A DNA stretch of 64,000 nucleotides from the NCBI GenBank assembly GCA_024760905.1, contig CM045729.1:46140080-46204079 (forward strand), given 5' to 3'. This DNA comes from Plotosus lineatus (taxonomy: Eukaryota; Chordata; Actinopteri; Siluriformes; Plotosidae). The notes under the pieces are model-generated. The model searched no databases, was not told the DNA's origin, and saw nothing but the letters and a program-made list of their open reading frames with translations. Position numbers and translations under genes: made by a program. How positions within the stretch are numbered: position 1 is the first letter of the stretch; the number at the start of each line of letters is the position of its first letter. Below, piece after piece: positions 33,326 to 44,210 of the stretch.

Positions 33326-34068
33326 GGTTACCGCATGCCTTATTAATGACTCTATTCATTTGTAGTATCTCTCATCTTTTAGCCTCCTTGGACTCCAGCC
33401 AAGTACCCAATCACTTGCGCATGAAATGAATAGAATAAAAAAATTGTCTCTTTTATTTATTTATTTATTTATCTTTCTGGCCAAGCACTAATTCTCTCTT
33501 GCTGCAATCACAGAGCCATCACTGCTGCCCGAGGGAATCGATAGCATAGGCTGTAGTTAATGTCTGTCTCTCTTGCTGCTGTGAGAGGGAGAGAACGGAT
33601 ATCTGTAGCCCTTAAATTTTCCTGCTTTCTGTTTTGTAAAGTGTCATTGTAGAAGAGAGGAAGCGGCGGAGAGCAGATAAAGACATCAGGTACTGGAGCT
33701 CGGCTTACCTCTGCCAGCTTGAAAGATGGGGTAACATGCCCTTCTTCTCTGTTCTGATTTGTAAACTTTGTCTCTTACCCTGTTTCCACAGACAGGGATT
33801 GGGCTCCGTTCTGGTTGGTGTACCAAACATTTTTGTAAGTGATATTAGCGTGTCAAAAAATTCTGATTTGTGTTGAGATAGGCCTCCTGTAGTGGTAGTT
33901 TGTGCCAGTAGTACTTTTATATCGGGGGCAAGAGAAATATAGGACTCATTCGGCCATTTCCAACGCTTTCCTTAACTCCCTTGCCTATCCCAGTGGGTTC
34001 ATCTGTCACTTTGTGTTTCCCCTGAGTGGCGACCATGTTGTTTTTTTAGTATCACTGTTTATAGATAC
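33326..34068. other. Unique intronic sequence with a splice-like mini-exon
   Basis: 33,480-33,700 is high-complexity. A possible cryptic exon at 33796-33834 is discussed in the findings. (TTTA)n occurs at 33454-33472. No certain gene. Confidence 0.35.
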
Positions 34069-34325
34069 CCCCAGTGCAGCTAACTGGGCTATCAAAGGCT
34101 GTCTCGCACTGTCTATGGAGTGAGGTTCATGTAAAAGAACCATTGCTGACCTTCGACAAGAGTCGCTGCATAGCAGTCAGTGTGGTTCTTCCCTGCTATG
34201 CCCTGGCCAGCTGTCCAGGGTGTACTCTGCCCTCGCCCGGAGTCGGCTGGGTAGGGCACCAGCCCCCCATGACCCTGATTAGGATTAAGCGGTTACAGAA
34301 AATGAATGAATGAATGAATGAATTT
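34069..34325 (+). repeat. SINE C copy (tail type 1), 5' truncated
   Basis: It starts CCCCCAGTGCAGCTAACTGG and contains GTGTACTCTGCCCTCGCCC, ACCCTGATTAGGATTAAGCG and a (GAAT)n tail of about five units at 34302-34322. Confidence 0.88.
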
Positions 34326-35194
34326 TATAGATAAATAGTATTAACCAACCTCAAACAACACCATTCGTTTTTCATCTTGAAAAGGGTTTTTTTTTTAACA
34401 CAAACTTAAGAGACTCTTGTTATAAAGCACTACTTCCTTAGGTTTGATTAAAAAAAACAATAAAAAGCTGCTGCTTCTCTATAAAAACGTAAGATAGCGC
34501 TCCACCAAAATGGTGCTTAATGCACCTGATGCTATTTGAAAGTTGTGGAACCAACAATAGAAATAGCAGTCAGAGCTACAGTCGGGAATGCAGTGGACTC
34601 GGATACCGCTTCATGGAAAAAAAAAATACTAAAAAATCTTGGTAATCAGTTTTAATTCACTGTTTTTCTCTTGTGCGTAGAGTGAAAGGCTCTCGGTTGA
34701 TGATACATTCTGAATTTCAAGGTATCTGCACAGATCTGGTGGAAATGCAGGCTATTTCACGAACTTTCTCTTCTATCTCTCTGTCTCTCTCTCTCTAGTT
34801 CTGTATGTGTGTAACTGAGACGTAACTGATGTAGACTTCATTTAAAATTTGAAGGCTGTGCTTTATCAAAATGACAGATGTAATTAAGTTTCATGGGTAA
34901 AATATGGTCACGTGCACAGCTCTTCATCCCCCCCAGTACATGCTCCATCTTGGGACTTGATGGGACAATCCGCAAAAGTAGCCTGAGAGCATACGAGCGA
35001 GCACACGCACGCAGGTAGAAATATTATCAAAAGAGCAAAAGCACTACATCATAATAATACATGTGCTAATGCAGGGTAACCCCAAACCCTCCACATTTCA
35101 ATGGCAAATTTAAAATAAATAATTAAAGATAATCACATTTTTATTTGCATACGTGACTTTTCATTCGATATAGATTTTATTCATCATTATTTAC
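34326..35194. other. Intronic sequence, nothing recognised
   Basis: About 870 bp of AT-rich DNA, with a TC-rich run near 34765-34797. Confidence 0.5.
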
Positions 35195-35600
35195 CCCCAT
35201 GAAACTTTGTGAAGCAGAAGAGGCAGTGCTAAGGTCTGTTGGTAGCCCGTCCACATTTGAACACCTTGAGCTTGAAGAACTCAATTTGTGGTTTGAACAA
35301 GGTGGAGCTATGACACACACACAGCTTGAAGATCATTGGAAGTGCTGTGGGACATGTTTCTGGTGATGATGATGATGATACATGGTCATGTTTGGGTGGT
35401 CGGCCCGTTCTCCTGACCTCACCCCTTGTGAATTTTTGTGTGGGGCTACCTTAAACCCTGAGTGTGTCCTCGTTCAACCCAAACTCTTGAAGCCCTTGAG
35501 GTTGCTATTTAGCAAGAGAGCTGCTGTTCCACCCAATATAACCCGTCCAGCCATGGCAACCTTCAAAAATAGCCTCCAAGTCTGTGTAACCAACAATTGA
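35195..35600 (+). pseudogene. IS630/mariner-superfamily transposase remnant
   Basis: The frame near 35280-35345 reads LNLWFEQGGAMTHTQLEDHW, matching the WFQQDGAxxHTA second-Asp region with the Asp replaced by Gly in this reading. It is followed after a stop-rich (GAT)n patch by the frame at 35382-35600 with WSARSPDLTPCEF, matching WPxRSPDLTPxDF, the third catalytic motif. The end RPAMATFKNSLQVCVTNN corresponds to the MxxxxxxLxxCxxxxG terminus. Unlike the Tc1 copies it has SPDLTP in place of SPDLNP, so it belongs to another branch. It is truncated upstream; inverted ends were not found. Confidence 0.72.
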
Positions 35601-35743
35601 AATTATTTAGAGGACATCATCTTTAAAGCATGATGCCTAAAAACTATTGATCGGTCTTTCATGTGTGCAAATATTAATTTGGTCATTTTTAACTTTTTTT
35701 TTTTTTTTTTTTTTTAATTTACCTTCAAAAGGTTGGAGGTTAG
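35601..35743. repeat. Poly(T) tract and spacer
   Basis: T run of about 22 bp at 35694-35715 immediately before a SINE C head. Confidence 0.8.
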
Positions 35744-36072
35744 GGGCAGTGGTGGATGGGAGGTGAAGTACTGGATCACTGACCCCAAGGTCTAGTGTTT
35801 AAGCCCCATAATTAATGGGTTGGGACTTCTGTCCCCACAGTGCAGCTAACTGGGTTATCAAAGGCCGGCCATGTCTCTCATTGTCTATGGTGAGAAGCAC
35901 GTGAAAGAACCATTGCTGACTTTTGCCAAGAATAGGCTACATAACTGCTAGCTTGTCTCTACCCTGTGATAGCCTGGCGAGCTGTCGAGGGTGTACTGTA
36001 CCCTCGCCTGGAGTCGACTAAAATGGGCACCAGCCTCGCCGCAACCCTAATTAGGATGAAGCGGTTCTGAAG
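35744..36072 (+). repeat. SINE C copy (tail type 1), full length
   Basis: Head GGGCAGTGGTGGATGGGAGG, AGTGTTTAAGCCCC (degenerate box B), CAGTGCAGCTAACTGGGTTA, GGCGAGCTGTCGAGGGTGTA, ACCCTAATTAGGATGAAGCG. The A/T-rich tail is lost. Confidence 0.87.
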
Positions 36073-36091
36073 ATTGGATTTTTATTGGTAC

Positions 36092-36287
36092 AGTTTATAT
36101 TTACATTTACATCGTTTGGCAAACACTCTTATCCAGGGTGACTTACAATTATCTTTTTGTTTATTCAACTGAGCAATTCAGGGTTAAGGGCCTTGCTCAA
36201 GGGCCCAACAATGGTGATAGTGGGGATTGAACCGCTGGCCTTCGGATTAGAAACCCATTGCCTCATCCACTGAGCCAGCACTGCCCC
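36092..36287 (-). repeat. tRNA-headed SINE of a different family
   Basis: Minus strand: GGGCAGTGCTGGCTCAGTGG head with AAGGCCAGCGGTTCAATCCC (box B), TTGAGCAAGGCCCTTAACCC in the body, and the 3' part TTGTAAGTCACCCTGGATAA, then GTTTGCCAAACGATG. This 3' segment is shared by widespread teleost SINEs (HE1- or V-SINE-like, from memory). Confidence 0.75.
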
Positions 36288-36867
36288 ATGATTTTGTATT
36301 AAATAATGATCAATGGAGCTTGAGGTCATCAGCATGGTGTCACTCAGCCAATTTGTGAAGTAAGTTTATTCTTATATTTGCTTTTCAATTCATATTTGTC
36401 GAATACAGTAGGATAACATTCCTGCAAAAGAAGTGGTTATTGTGGTTTTGGTGAAGATTTTTGCTGTGTGTGATCATACAATGGAGTCAGCAGCATGCTC
36501 CATTTAAAGTTGTGTCAGTCTCTGCTGCTTCAACGCTTTCCTGCAAACACATTTTATTTACAGATCTGTACTGCAGTGGTGACATCACTTCCATATTTGT
36601 CTCTGATTGCTTCTAAAATAAATTGCAAAGTAATGTTGCATTTCCTTCCGTTCTGTTTTTCCTCTTAAAGTATTCAACATTCAGTCTTTTGATATACGGT
36701 ATATTTCCACTGTGTGGGTTTAGTATAGTAACTGTTGAAAGCTGAAAATATGTAGTTCGTCTTCTAGAACATATTTGAAATGGATAAAAAAAAAACCCAC
36801 AGATAATAGTTACAGGGTTGGGCCTCTTGTGGCCAACGGTTTCGGAACATCTGCATATTGGTGTGGA
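36288..36867. other. Intronic sequence, nothing recognised
   Basis: About 580 bp of unique DNA. Confidence 0.5.
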
Positions 36868-37219
36868 GGGGGCAGTGGTGTAAGAGTGGTATAGGAGGCT
36901 GGATCGCTGATCTTAAGGTTGGGGGTTCGAGTCCCACTCTCCACAAGGTTCTCACTGGTGGTCGTCCACCCCCCCCCCCCCCCCCCCCCCCGGGTAGCTA
37001 ACTGGGTTATCAAAGGCCGGACATGTTTCTCACTGTCTATGGTGGTTCGTGTAAAAGCATCGTTGCTGACTTTCGTACAGTGGAGCTGCAAAGTCGTCAG
37101 CGTGTTTCTGTCCCTTGCTAAAGGGTTGTGTCAGGAAGGGCATCCGACGTAAAAACCTCTGCCAAATCAAACTTGCGAATCATTCGCTGTGGCGACCCCT
37201 GAGAAAGGGAAAAAGCCAA
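36868..37219 (+). repeat. SINE C copy with RTE-type tail, full length
   Basis: Head GGGGGCAGTGGTGTAAGAGT, box B GGGGGTTCGAGTCCCACTC, a C23 run at 36969-36991, GCTAACTGGGTTATCAAAGG and the junction CGTCAGCGTGTTTCTGTCCC. It then has AGGAAGGGCATCCGACGTAA, CATTCGCTGTGGCGACCCCT and a GAGAAAGGGAAAAAGCC end. The best reference copy for tail type 2. Confidence 0.92.
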
Positions 37220-37423
37220 ATGCCTCAAAATGCTTTTTTTAACCTTTCATTCTATAAGTCTTGTTTTATATCTCCAATACTAAGTGGATATTACGCATAT
37301 TCCTTTTGCTAATTATTTTTTGGTGTTTTACATTTTCAATCATTACACTTCTCTGACTGAGTTCCTGACACCCCCACCACCACCACAACCACCACCACCC
37401 TGAGTTCTTTCTTATTCATCCTT

Positions 37424-37459
<36 letters not shown>

Positions 37460-37741
37460 AAGGCACCCCATAAATTGTATAAACTAGCCATGAGGGACTG
37501 TCTTTGGGCAGCAGAAGCAGAAGATAGATGCAGCTACACGTCTCAATTCTGTTCTCTCTGGCCCTCCATCACAGAAATTGAGGGGTGAAAAATGGCAGGA
37601 GGGAGGGCGGGCCATAACTCTGAGTCTTCCTGCTCTAGATGAGCTTCTGTAGGCCTTTAGTGCCCTCATCCTTTCTGTATATAACTCCCATATCCCTGAG
37701 CATTAATCCTCTCCCAGTGCACATGAAATCAGTGTTGTGGG

Positions 37742-37745
<4 letters not shown>
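37220..37745. other. Intronic sequence with poly(T) and CCA-rich runs
   Basis: CACC/ACC-rich run at 37371-37400, poly(T) of about 29 bp at 37429-37457. No gene is seen. Confidence 0.6.
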
Positions 37746-37802
<57 letters not shown>

Positions 37803-37860
37803 CCGCGTGCGTGTACATGTGTGTGTGTGTAATGCGTGTGAGAGAGAGAGAGAGAAATAG
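37746..37860. repeat. (GT)n then (GA)n microsatellites
   Basis: GT run of about 55 bp to 37800, then GT-rich interrupted sequence and (GA)n at 37839-37862. Confidence 0.93.
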
Positions 37861-38160
37861 AGAGGAAGTAAGCAACAGTATGATGCAAGTTCAGTGTCAT
37901 GCGTTGTTTATTTCTGTCCGAGTGTCCACAAAGCAAAGGCACACAATGGTCTTGTTCTGGTCTCATTCACACCCATACAAAATCTATGTTGGCTATGTGT
38001 AATATTACACATATTTAGTAGCCTGTTTTTTCCAATTACATTAACCAGGTAAGTGAAGTTTGTAGGCTTACAGCAACTGACCAAAGCAAGTTTGTTGCTC
38101 ATGGAAAACACTCATTACACACAGTACATTGTTGGGCTGGTGGATCCTTTTCTGACACAG

Positions 38161-38231
<71 letters not shown>

Positions 38232-38255
38232 TGAGAGAGAGAGAGAGAGAGAGAA
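38161..38255. repeat. (GT)n then (GA)n microsatellites
   Basis: About 69 bp of GT followed by about 25 bp of GA. A second tract of the same composition lies 400 bp upstream at 37746-37860. Confidence 0.95.
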
Positions 38256-39132
38256 AGTGGGAAGACCCTGGGTGTATTTGTGTACATATTTGACTGTAAA
38301 CACTGTTCCTACTGCATTGCTTGCAGTGTTTCTGCTGAGTTTTTAATAAGGAATTTTCAGTTTATTGAATCTTATAACTTTTATCTACTGCCATTCCTCC
38401 TTTTTATTCTGCTTTTTTAACCTCTATTTTTCACTTTACTGATTTATTGGTATGATGAACACAAACTTGTATTTCCAGTAAATTCATATCCTCTCTTCCA
38501 TTACTGATCTCTCTTTCTTCTTTCGGTCTCCCCATCCTTCTCTTTTTCTCTTCTCACTCTGTTCAATTGTGTATCTATGTACCAAAGGATGTGTGAGGCA
38601 GTGGGTAAACAGTAGACAGACTGATTAGTTGCGAGCCCAGTGAAGGCCCAAATTAAATTTGAGCATTCTGCCAAGTGCCTGTAGGGGACTGGAGTTGTCA
38701 GGGCTCAGTTATTCAAGTAAGAGCATCAGTTGTTCTTTTGCCCCTTTCCTATTAACTCGGAGAAAAACATTTTTTGTGTCAGATCTGGATTCCCTTCCAA
38801 TGTCTTGAGTTTTCTCAGCTTTTTTGGCTCTGTATTTCAGGGCACATAATAACTTCTTATTCTCATCACCCTGTGATCAACTGAATTAAAACCTTTTGAA
38901 AATCAGCGAATGTCTTCAAGGTTGCATTTCACCAACAGTCACCAATTTTGACTGAGTTTGAACAGTAACAAGCGTAAAATATTGCACAGTAAAACGTGTC
39001 AAAGTCTTTATTACTGAAATATCTCCAGGTGAGGTTCGAGTTTGGAACGTAACTGTGGTATGGATCTTTTTTTTTAATAATTGACCAAGATTCTTACAAA
39101 TCAGCCTTGGAAAATTATGCATTTACAACAAC
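38256..39132. other. Intronic sequence, nothing recognised
   Basis: About 880 bp of unique DNA. Confidence 0.5.
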
Positions 39133-39194
<62 letters not shown>

Positions 39195-39215
39195 CCATAT
39201 ATATATATATATAAT
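39133..39215. repeat. (AT)n microsatellite
   Basis: About 53 bp of AT plus a second short AT run at 39199-39213. Confidence 0.95.
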
Positions 39216-39224
39216 GTATATATT

Positions 39225-39862
39225 GCATTCGACATCATAAGCGCCCTGCTCCAATAAGCGCCTTCAACCACTCCCAGTGTTTTTTTATCTTACGTCTAAT
39301 AACTGCCAATGTGTACTAGGAGCAAAATCGTAGATCAAACTTCGCAATTTTATTTGATCAGTCTCTGTAACCTTAAAATGAGGCGTTCACTGCCTGTAAA
39401 AGTGAGTTTAGACGGTATTTCAAGACTCCCTGACACTGGGGAATGTATGCTCATCAGTAACAACACATTTGATTGTTCTGCTGTGCTTTAAAAATACAGG
39501 AAAATATTTAGCTGTTTTCTCTTGGTAAATGTCCAACAACCGATGAACCATTAGAAACCGCTACAGCAAAACTATGGGATGCTCTGAATGAATGGAGCGA
39601 AGAGCCAGATATGGAACAATCAGAAAGTGATGACGAGTATTTTTCAACCGATTCTCCTGCTCACCAACTTCATAAATTTAAGGACTTTCCTGGACATGTG
39701 CTTTTGTTTCTGTTCATGTTGATTGGTTTAATGTGGCATGTGCTAAAGTTGTCATTTGTGTTGATTGGCACAATTTTTTTTTTAATTTCCGGGAAAATGT
39801 TTCAAGGAACAGCCAAAAGGAAAAGAAGAAGACCGGGGAGAAAAGTAAGGGTTTTTTTTTAA
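39225..39862 (+). pseudogene. Possible DNA-transposon remnant with an acidic coding fragment
   Basis: ATAAGCGCCCTGCTCC and AATAAGCGCC at the left (39237-39262) look like repeated transposon-end motifs. A frame at 39611-39862 begins MEQSESDDEYFSTDSPAH, and 5' of it codons for KLWDALNEWSEEPD run into the same frame. The acidic stretch then gives way to a hydrophobic segment and a KRKRRRPGRK patch. That patch coincides with about 22 bp of RTE tail (GGAACAGCCAAAAGGAAAAG, 39808-39830), so the C-terminal part is probably not genuine. No domain assigned. Confidence 0.35.
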
Positions 39863-40081
39863 TTTATTTATTTATGCTGTTTTCTGTTTATTTTCAGCTT
39901 TCATGTAAGTAATTTGGTTGATAACACAAAATGTATAACACAAATACCAGTAAAACTCTTATTGTTCTGTTATTATTCATGGTTTCCACCTCGATGGTAA
40001 TAAGCACTTACCGTTCCACTCTGCTGGTAACATTTTAATAAGCCCCCCTGGGCGATTATCACGTCGAATGTACAGTGCAGA

Positions 40082-40083
<2 letters not shown>

Positions 40084-40140
<57 letters not shown>
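40084..40140. repeat. (GT)n microsatellite
   Basis: About 56 bp of pure GT. Confidence 0.95.
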
Positions 40141-40143
<3 letters not shown>

Positions 40144-40640
40144 CACAGAAAGCCACCATTATTCATGGGTATCACGTTTCTCCCCTACTTGCCAATCCCG
40201 CATATCCGCGAATTATTGATGCGGTTTTAAAACCCTATGTATGATATTACATATGCCTCTTAAACACATTCTATAGACACTTTTGCTCATTAATACAGTA
40301 ATAATTTAATAAAATGTAGTAATGATTAAGTAAAAACTTTTTAATTTTGTACGGTGATAATATTTATGAATAAATAAAGCGCTCGGGCTCCTTGCCAGAA
40401 GCTAGAGAAGATGCAGGGCGTTTGATTGGCATCATAGGGCTTAAATAATAATTAAAACCACACTAAAAAATTTAATTCACAATTCAAGCAAACACATTGA
40501 TAACGTGCGCGAAGGAGGGAAAAAAAAGAGGTGTACATATCATCTGCAACCAATCAGCAGTAGGAAGAAACAAAAGCTCTCAGCTATTGATTGAACTTGA
40601 ATCGTATGCCAGTAATCCCGTGATGATGCACATGTATAAT
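40144..40640. repeat. MITE T2 (pogo/Tigger-like) fragment
   Basis: Shares CTCTTAAACACATTCTATAG, ATTAATACAGTAATAATTTA and, further on, AACGTGCGCGAA, CAACCAATCAGCAGTAGGA and TTGATTGAACTTGAAT with the element at 52945-54614, in the same orientation and order. Terminal CAG ends are degenerate. Confidence 0.65.
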
Positions 40641-40662
40641 TTGCCGGGGCTGCTGCTAATTT

Positions 40663-40960
40663 AGTTCTTCTCAAATAGTGGGGCGCAACCCCCTTGGCGG
40701 GCATGATGTGATGCCAGAGGAAGCACGTATGACCCTGGGGAACATGCTTTTTCGCAATAGTGTACTAGAATTAAGTGGGTTTTTTTTATTATTCAATACT
40801 TTTTTATTTTTAATGTTCATAAAGATACAATGTTATGCAGAGGTGTATTAATAACAATTTTATAGACAAATAATACTATTTATAGTCACGTTGGGGGCAT
40901 GGCGTGTTTTTTTTTTTAAAATAGTCTATGAGAGCAAAATCCTCAAGTATGCGGGGCCGC
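40663..40960. repeat. Possible hAT-type remnant
   Basis: TTAGTTCTTCTCAAATAGTG followed by GGGGCGCAACCCCC and a later GGGGAACATGCTTTTTCGCA resembles the left end of fish hAT/Charlie-like elements. No right end was defined. Confidence 0.35.
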
Positions 40961-41039
40961 GGGCTTATAATATATGATTATAATGATATAAACTTTATTT
41001 TTTGTTTTCATATATTTTTTGAAAACCGACATGTAATTG

Positions 41040-41086
41040 AGAACGACTTGACTTGAAACGACTTAAGTCGAGGTATACCTGTATAT

Positions 41087-41141
<55 letters not shown>
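41040..41141. repeat. MITE end plus (CA)n microsatellite
   Basis: CGACTTAAGTCGAGGTATAC then CTGTATA at 41059-41085 looks like an inverted MITE T3-type end. (CA)n follows at 41089-41141. Confidence 0.6.
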
Positions 41142-41146
<5 letters not shown>

Positions 41147-41482
41147 ATAGAACATCTGTGTATTGCTTTTATGTAAATTAATGCTAATTTATTCCCACCC
41201 ATAACACTGCCCTTATCTGTACTTAACTGCTTCTATCTGCACATATGTGAGGCGCTCCACCGAATGTAGGCGCTTGTCGCATGGACTACTTTTGAAAAGT
41301 AAAAATGGTAATTTTTTTATCGAAATTCGGATTTTTGCATAAATCATTAAAACAAGTATTCATCTATCACTTGCTCAAGTGAAATCAGCTAAAACTCACT
41401 AAAAATGTCTTTTATTTCCCTTTTTTCTGGCACGTACCCTCATAAAACTAGATAAAAACAGTAGCAAACTTACCGGTTTTCT

Positions 41483-41797
41483 TTGCAATTATTCACTGAG
41501 TTCGGGACAAGACACACTATAATCCGTATAATACCTTTTACATATAAACAAACTGACGATGACTATGCCAGCTGTGTTGATGAAGATTTTGATTTTGATG
41601 TTGATGAAGAAGAGGCATCTGTTAATAAAAGTGTGATGACTGGTGTTTGTGAAGAAGATGTGATCTTATCTGCTGAGCAGGATTTAGATGAAGATGATAA
41701 TGCTGAGAGCAGAGTTGATGAAACTTACTTGTATAAAGAGATCAGAGAGTTTTGTTATATGGTTTTCTTATATATAGTTTTTTTAATTTCAGTGTGA
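41483..41797 (+). pseudogene. Acidic open frame of unknown origin
   Basis: 104 codons, with a dense acidic middle (DEDFDFDVDEEEASVNKS, then CEEDVILSAEQDLDEDDN). The composition is unlike the surrounding intron and looks protein-derived. It lies 1.9 kb beyond another acidic fragment at 39.6 kb. GGCGCTCCACCGAATGTAGG and CGCTTGTCGCATG at 41251-41283 echo the GCGCC motif at 39237. It could be part of a DNA transposon; I do not recognise the family. Confidence 0.3.
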
Positions 41798-42318
41798 TTG
41801 TTTGACCCTGACAGTGTTTTTTTTTTCAATCAGTATCATTTGAAGGCATTTGAACCTTTGTATAATGGTCAAAAAGATACATACTGATCTTATTGGAATA
41901 AACAGAAATGAAAAAGAAAAAGTCGTTTTTTTGTTAATTTTTGGGGCTTACCACGTTGACTGATGGGTTTAAAAAGGGCCTGTCAGATTAAAATGAGAAT
42001 GATTTCTCTTATCATCTCTTCATAAAACTTTTCCTAAACATGTTTTCTAAAAGATTATATGGCTGAAGTGCCTAAAAATGTTTGGTTGCTAAGGACTAAT
42101 GATCTTGGAAGAAGTGCAATCTTTGTGCTCATTTTTCTCGGAAACGTCTTTGGAAATTTTTAGTTGAATGCTGACACAAGAAATGGCATCGCTCGCTCAG
42201 TTTTCAAGGTATTGACAAACTATTTGATGCATTTTGCAGCTTTTGGACTCCTCTATCTGACCGTGTAAAAATCTCATTTTTTATTTTTGGACCTAAGAGC
42301 CTACTTTTGGTGGAGGGG

Positions 42319-42320
<2 letters not shown>
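41798..42320. other. Intronic sequence, nothing recognised
   Basis: About 520 bp of AT-rich DNA. Confidence 0.5.
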
Positions 42321-42380
<60 letters not shown>

Positions 42381-42399
42381 GTGTGTGTGTGTGTGTGTA

Positions 42400-42470
<71 letters not shown>
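42321..42470. repeat. (AT)n-(GT)n-(AT)n compound microsatellite
   Basis: Two AT runs of about 57 and 60 bp around a short GT run at 42380-42398, ending directly at a MITE boundary. Confidence 0.95.
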
Positions 42471-42472
<2 letters not shown>

Positions 42473-42481
42473 ACATATCTA

Positions 42482-43034
42482 CAGTCGGCCCCCGACTTAC
42501 AAAATGAATCCGTTCCAGTGCCTTCTTTTGTAACGCGGAAGTTTTGTAAGTAGGGGGCGCATTTTACATGTAAACGCCTGATTCATTCCAAGGCTCCCAA
42601 GACTACCCCATAAACCCTTTAAAAATGAAAAAGTACTCCAATTTTGTATGAAATATGTGTTAAAAGTAAAAGAAAATTATTTATTGAACCATTTAAACAT
42701 TTTATTGACATATTAAACCATTTATTAACATATTTTTTAATTAAACCATTATTAAACATTTTTATTAACACACACACACGCGCACACACACACACTTGTC
42801 TCTCTCTATCAGACACACACACACACGGAACAGCTGACGGAACAATTCTATTTAAATGTTTAAATGGACGGGATGTTGTATTTAAAGCGGAATTACAGTA
42901 CCTGTTTGAAAGATCAGAGGTCCTCATTCAATATTAACTTGCTTCCTTGCAAGATCGGAGGTCTCTCCCATGGAGCACTCTGTTTTAATTTTGTGCCGAA
43001 ATAATCGCCTCTGTCACTGTATTTCCGCTTTAGT
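42482..43034 (+). mobile_element. MITE T3, 3' truncated
   Basis: Left end CAGTCGGCCCCCGACTTACA after TA (42480-42481). The interior matches the 51521-52784 element: AAGGCTCCCAAGACTACCCC, TTAAATGGACGGGATGTT and GGAGCACTCTGTTTTAAT. It stops at about 43034 after ACTGTATTTCCGCTTTA. The right end is missing. Confidence 0.8.
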
Positions 43035-43486
43035 AAATTTCCTGATGTTTATGGCACAAACCATATGTATAGATATTGTGGCTAAACCACTCAATCTGTT
43101 TCTTCGTTGCTCTTAAAACCTTCCACCAGAAGGACTTTTCTTTATTCATGTGGTCTGCTGCAAATTCTGGCCGAATTTGATGATGTCAAATTTGAAGTAG
43201 AGCTGCTTTGACTGCAGCCTCTTGGTCCATGACAGTGTAACACTTGCTTGACTGTAGACAGTGACACTCGGGTTCCAGCAGCTTCCTGTTAATAATAGGC
43301 ATGTTACTTTTTAGTTCCTGGGTTGTTCCTTACAACCAGTTTATTTTTAGCTGAAGGTGACAGTTTGAATGTACTTCTGGACATTGGCAAGGAGACTTGA
43401 CCTTCCAATAATAATAGCTACTAACCTGATGTACATACAAACATATGCTTGAGCTAAGGATCTGGGACTCTCTCACACAATCATTT
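43035..43486. other. Intronic sequence, nothing recognised
   Basis: About 450 bp of unique DNA. Confidence 0.5.
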
Positions 43487-43762
43487 GCAAAAACTGCTTA
43501 ATCCTATTAGGGTTGCAGAGAGCTGAAGGTGAAGGCAGAGTATACCCCAAACAGCTTTCCAGACCACCCCAGGGCCAACTCGTACACAACCAGTCACACC
43601 ACATCCCCACCTGGGGGCAATTTCTCGTTAGTCAACTTAATGTGTATGCCTTTGCACTGTAGGAGGAAATCAGTGTAAGAACAAGGAGAACATGCAAACT
43701 ACACACAGAAACGTCCAAGCAACCTCCTTGTCATGAGGTGAACATGTAACTAGCATGCCACC
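43487..43762 (-). repeat. SINE A copy, diverged
   Basis: Minus strand: GGTGGCATGCTAGTTACATG head remnant, GTGTGTAGTTTGCATGTTCT, ATTGCCCCCAGGTGGGGATG, and AACCCTAATAGGATTAAGCA at the 3' end. Confidence 0.8.
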
Positions 43763-44208
43763 TGGAATCGAGAGAACCTAAAATTATGGATGGATGTTGT
43801 CCCTAAAAGGAACAGTCTCATGTCATGACATGACACGTGTATGAAAACTTGTAGGCGGCTGGATATCCAAATAAATGGGTAGAGAGAGGGAATGGTTCTC
43901 TCGGTCAAATTGGCATTAATGATTAAATGTTGTAGTCTCGTTGTAGCTTTCAGTGCCCCAAATAGTGAAGTATAAAAATCCTGAGCATTTGCTCTCATCC
44001 AAACAGCAGATGTAGTCACTTCGGTGTTGGACACTGTGTGTTTATTTAAACTCTGTTGCCTCGGTAACACTGTTGTTGGACAGTCTGCCACTGTGTGCAG
44101 TTTACAAATATATATCCAACACTCTGTAAATATAGTATTACATAAAATGCAAAGCATATGGATATGATTTTCCTTGATGTAAGTGTATGTTTGCTCATAG
44201 TATGTAAG
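43763..44208. other. Intronic sequence, nothing recognised
   Basis: About 445 bp. A 135-codon open frame on the minus strand (43750-44157) overlaps SINE A and shows no recognisable domain. Confidence 0.45.
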
Positions 44209-44210
44209 TA

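Noticed and set aside
33653..33692. Possible exon between TTGTAG and CAG|GTACTGG
   Set aside because: In the phase left by exon 2 it meets a stop (TAA) within ten codons, and the other frames do not join exon 3 in frame.
43750..44157. 135-codon open frame on the minus strand
   Set aside because: Starts inside SINE A and has no recognisable domain or splice context.
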